Positions 62,114-64,000 of a DNA stretch of 64,000 nucleotides are shown here, piece by piece. The translations under genes were made by a program, and so were the position numbers. Under the pieces are notes generated by a model, which worked only from the letters and a program-made list of their open reading frames with translations, did not search any database and had not been told where the DNA came from. The stretch is from Sanderia malayensis (Eukaryota; Cnidaria; Scyphozoa; Semaeostomeae; Pelagiidae), in NCBI GenBank assembly GCA_013076295.1, contig RQOL01000660.1, positions 3,410,001-3,474,000 on the forward strand, in the 5' to 3' direction. The first letter of the stretch is position 1; each line of letters opens with the position of its first letter.

Positions 62114-63598
62114 TTAGAGGAACCTGACCCTCTTTCTCTCCTTCCTTCTTCTTGATTCTCTAAGCATGTTGTTGTATTCATCTTGTCTTGATTTGAATTC
62201 TCTTCCAACGCGCCCCGTTGGTCGACTACACAGCGTGCATGAGTATCTTCCATGACGACACATCCTTGGTCTGTCACAACCAGCTGGCAACACATTCACT
62301 CTTCGTACATTACCCACCATCTGTATATCAGGAGAATTGTGCTGCCCGCCATCATTTGAATCTACTTCATTCTCATCTTCACTCTGACTCTCGCTATCAT
62401 TGTCCTGTATTGTGCTGGACGCCACATTCGAATCATCTATGGAACCCGACATTCGATGAATCTTTGTTCTGCTGGCATCGAACGCATTCTTCCAAAGATA
62501 TCCACTGTAGTCAGCACTATTGCTGCCAACTTGTACCTCTGTTAGGTCGCTGCTTGCATCAATGCGGACCGATGCATCACGCTGCACTGTATCCCCACCA
62601 AGTGCAGACGTGATGGACTTGCCCTCAATTGAGATCCCTTGACCAGCACCTTCTGGTTCCAACCTCCTCTCGTCTATATACTTAATACCACTGTTACTGC
62701 TGCTAGGTGGCATTAGTACTTCGTTCACAAGATGTCGGCTGTATGATACTCTCTTGTAGAGATCCTCGCCATAATCTTTAAACGGTTTCACATGCCCGAA
62801 AAGATGTTGATGGTTGAGGACCTGTGGTAGCAGTCCTGTTTGTTGTTGACTTGTAAATGTCGCTCCATCTGCACCTGATTTGACAGCTGTTGAAGAGGTT
62901 CTTCGATAATGATACCGCTTTGGCTGTTGATTCCCAGTCGATTGTTGTTGTTGCTGTACAACTGGCGCGTAGTTCGCTTGAACAAGCGCAACCGGTGTGG
63001 CATTTACTCTGGGCAAGGTTGGTACAGAGCTTGGTCCACGACGTGGTTCAGTGTAGCTACGTTTAGCGAGAATACGTCTTGGTTCGGAGCTGGCATTGAC
63101 TGATCCCAAGGTAACACGACTTGGTTCGGGGTTTCCATTGCCATTCTCAGCGTTTTTAATTTCTTCAACGGAAACATCGACTATCTCATGCTCGGTTACC
63201 TTGCAATCTTCGGCTTTCTTGACGACCACCTCCGCAGAATCTTGAGAACACGATGATCCAGTATGTGTTTTCATCGATTCACACGAATCGATGATCTGGA
63301 TTTGCTCAGGTGGGCTTGGATTCTTTGGTCGAACAATATCGACCAGCCCACCATCGCAATCGCCATTGCCATATTCTCTCTCAAAGGTCAACGATGCCAA
63401 TTTAATTTCATTTCTAAGCATTTGGTTTCTTGTTGATATGTGGACCTTCTTATATCGTTCCGTTATTCTCGGTGGCCGTGTAGAACTAGCCATCTTATTA
63501 TCACTGCTAGCAGCACACTCCGCTGGTTTTACTTCAATCGCCACAACTCTGTCCGAGTGTCTCTCTCCGCAACAAGAAAACGAAAAAAAGTTCCCCAT
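62114..63598 (-). CDS. Orphan protein, probably N-myristoylated, with C-terminal Cys/His cluster
   Basis: A single uninterrupted exon encodes 494 residues from the methionine at 63598. An upstream in-frame ATG at 63667 is less likely, because only the 63598 start places MGNFFSFSCC at the N-terminus. That sequence fits the N-myristoylation pattern (Gly2, Ser6) with cysteines 9-10 as palmitoylation candidates, so membrane anchoring is expected. The body is low-complexity, rich in Ser, Glu, Asp and Gln, with a QQQQQ run and an acidic stretch (DNDSESQSEDENEVDSNDGG). Near the C-terminus GCDRPRMCRHGRYSCTLC could bind a metal ion (C-x-H-x4-C-x2-C). The end is strongly basic (RRRKERKRVRFL). I recognise no family. 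Lack of introns among intron-rich neighbours suggests retroposition or a nested gene. It lies on the same strand as NBAS, upstream of its visible exons. Confidence 0.75.
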   Translation of the reverse strand: MGNFFSFSCCGERHSDRVVAIEVKPAECAASSDNKMASSTRPPRITERYKKVHISTRNQMLRNEIKLASLTFEREYGNGDCDGGLVDIVRPKNPSPPEQIQIIDSCESMKTHTGSSCSQDSAEVVVKKAEDCKVTEHEIVDVSVEEIKNAENGNGNPEPSRVTLGSVNASSEPRRILAKRSYTEPRRGPSSVPTLPRVNATPVALVQANYAPVVQQQQQSTGNQQPKRYHYRRTSSTAVKSGADGATFTSQQQTGLLPQVLNHQHLFGHVKPFKDYGEDLYKRVSYSRHLVNEVLMPPSSSNSGIKYIDERRLEPEGAGQGISIEGKSITSALGGDTVQRDASVRIDASSDLTEVQVGSNSADYSGYLWKNAFDASRTKIHRMSGSIDDSNVASSTIQDNDSESQSEDENEVDSNDGGQHNSPDIQMVGNVRRVNVLPAGCDRPRMCRHGRYSCTLCSRPTGRVGREFKSRQDEYNNMLRESRRRKERKRVRFL

Positions 63599-64000
63599 GT
63601 CGAATTGAACTTTGTTTAATAAAATAAAATAAACTGATTTCGGAATAAGCTCAGCAAAATATTGCACGTCTTACTTGTAAGCTCTGCTTCAAAAACTGAA
63701 AATGTTTAATTTATTATTTCAATGCGCCGTATCTGTGTACTAACTGTGACGCCAAAAATTCGTTTGTTATATGACGTCACATTAAAGACTTCGATTTGCA
63801 TATATTAATATGCAGAATATTTTATGCAAATTTGCATCAATCTATAAACGTAATAAAATGTGATTTTCTGATGTGCTTCGAAAGTTTCCGAGATCGTTTT
63901 TGAACCTTTGAATAATTATCGCTGAAATTCTCTTGGCCAGGCGATGAGAAAAGACTGATGCACTTGACAACATTGTTTGGGGGGAAAGGGGGTCGCATTC
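63599..64000 (-). promoter_or_regulatory. Probable promoter of the orphan gene, with CRE
   Basis: A TGACGTCA palindrome lies at 63772-63779, about 175 bp upstream of the start codon. ATGCAAAT-like octamers follow at 63820-63835 (TTATGCAAATTTGCAT). The same CRE occurs upstream of ARIH1. No other gene is visible to the window end. Confidence 0.5.

Noticed and set aside
62218..63608. Plus-strand frames opposite the orphan gene
   Set aside because: Shadows of the 494-codon minus-strand frame; no motif.
1..64000. CRISPR array or bacterial operon
   Set aside because: Repeats have no regular unique spacers; all genes are intron-bearing animal genes.

Overview
The window is nuclear DNA from an invertebrate animal. 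The evidence is AT-rich sequence, genes split into many short exons by GT-AG introns of about 100 to 3,500 bp, and proteins that occur only in animals or eukaryotes with cilia and extracellular matrix: an ADAMTS protease, LRRC49, ARIH1 and NBAS. Intron density, gene content and the many short non-autonomous transposons would suit a cnidarian, but I cannot place the species and that guess is weak.

Layout. An ARL14EP-like gene runs leftward (554-1972) and is divergent from ARIH1 (2783-11133, 17 exons, + strand). The shared upstream region holds a TGACGTCA element, a CCAAT box and a perfect 37-bp inverted repeat. A 9.3-kb stretch without a recognisable gene follows (11134-20484); it holds a 310-bp hAT-type element with an exact 8-bp target-site duplication. 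A secreted ADAMTS metalloprotease with five TSP1 repeats and a PLAC domain fills 20485-43208 (23 exons; every exon phase closes, giving 1,152 residues). After a transposon-rich spacer containing a complete 694-bp element (45001-45694) come a HAD-family phosphatase gene (46295-47146, - strand) and LRRC49 (47418-53637, + strand, 19 exons). These two are head to head, with 271 bp between the start codons. The stretch 53638-58292 is dominated by a large inverted duplication. Its arms, about 54360-55600 and 56400-57950, each carry degraded exons of an unrecognised gene, a tRNA-like head at the outer end and tandem repeats at the inner end. The seven last exons of NBAS (58293-61428, - strand) follow. 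An intronless gene for a probably N-myristoylated protein of unknown family (62114-63598, - strand) then sits where upstream NBAS exons would be expected.

Functional links. The genes are not a pathway or operon. ARIH1 (ubiquitin ligation), the ARL14EP-like protein (possible trafficking link), NBAS (Golgi-to-ER tethering and mRNA decay), LRRC49 (tubulin polyglutamylation) and the HAD enzyme are mostly housekeeping. The two divergent pairs probably share promoters. ARIH1 and LRRC49 are also near each other on human chromosome 15q, so their linkage here may be ancient.

The least explained features are the inverted duplication at 54.3-57.95 kb, the orphan myristoylated protein with a C-terminal Cys/His cluster, and a family of about 150-bp TA-flanked elements that occurs at least four times, each time inside an intron.
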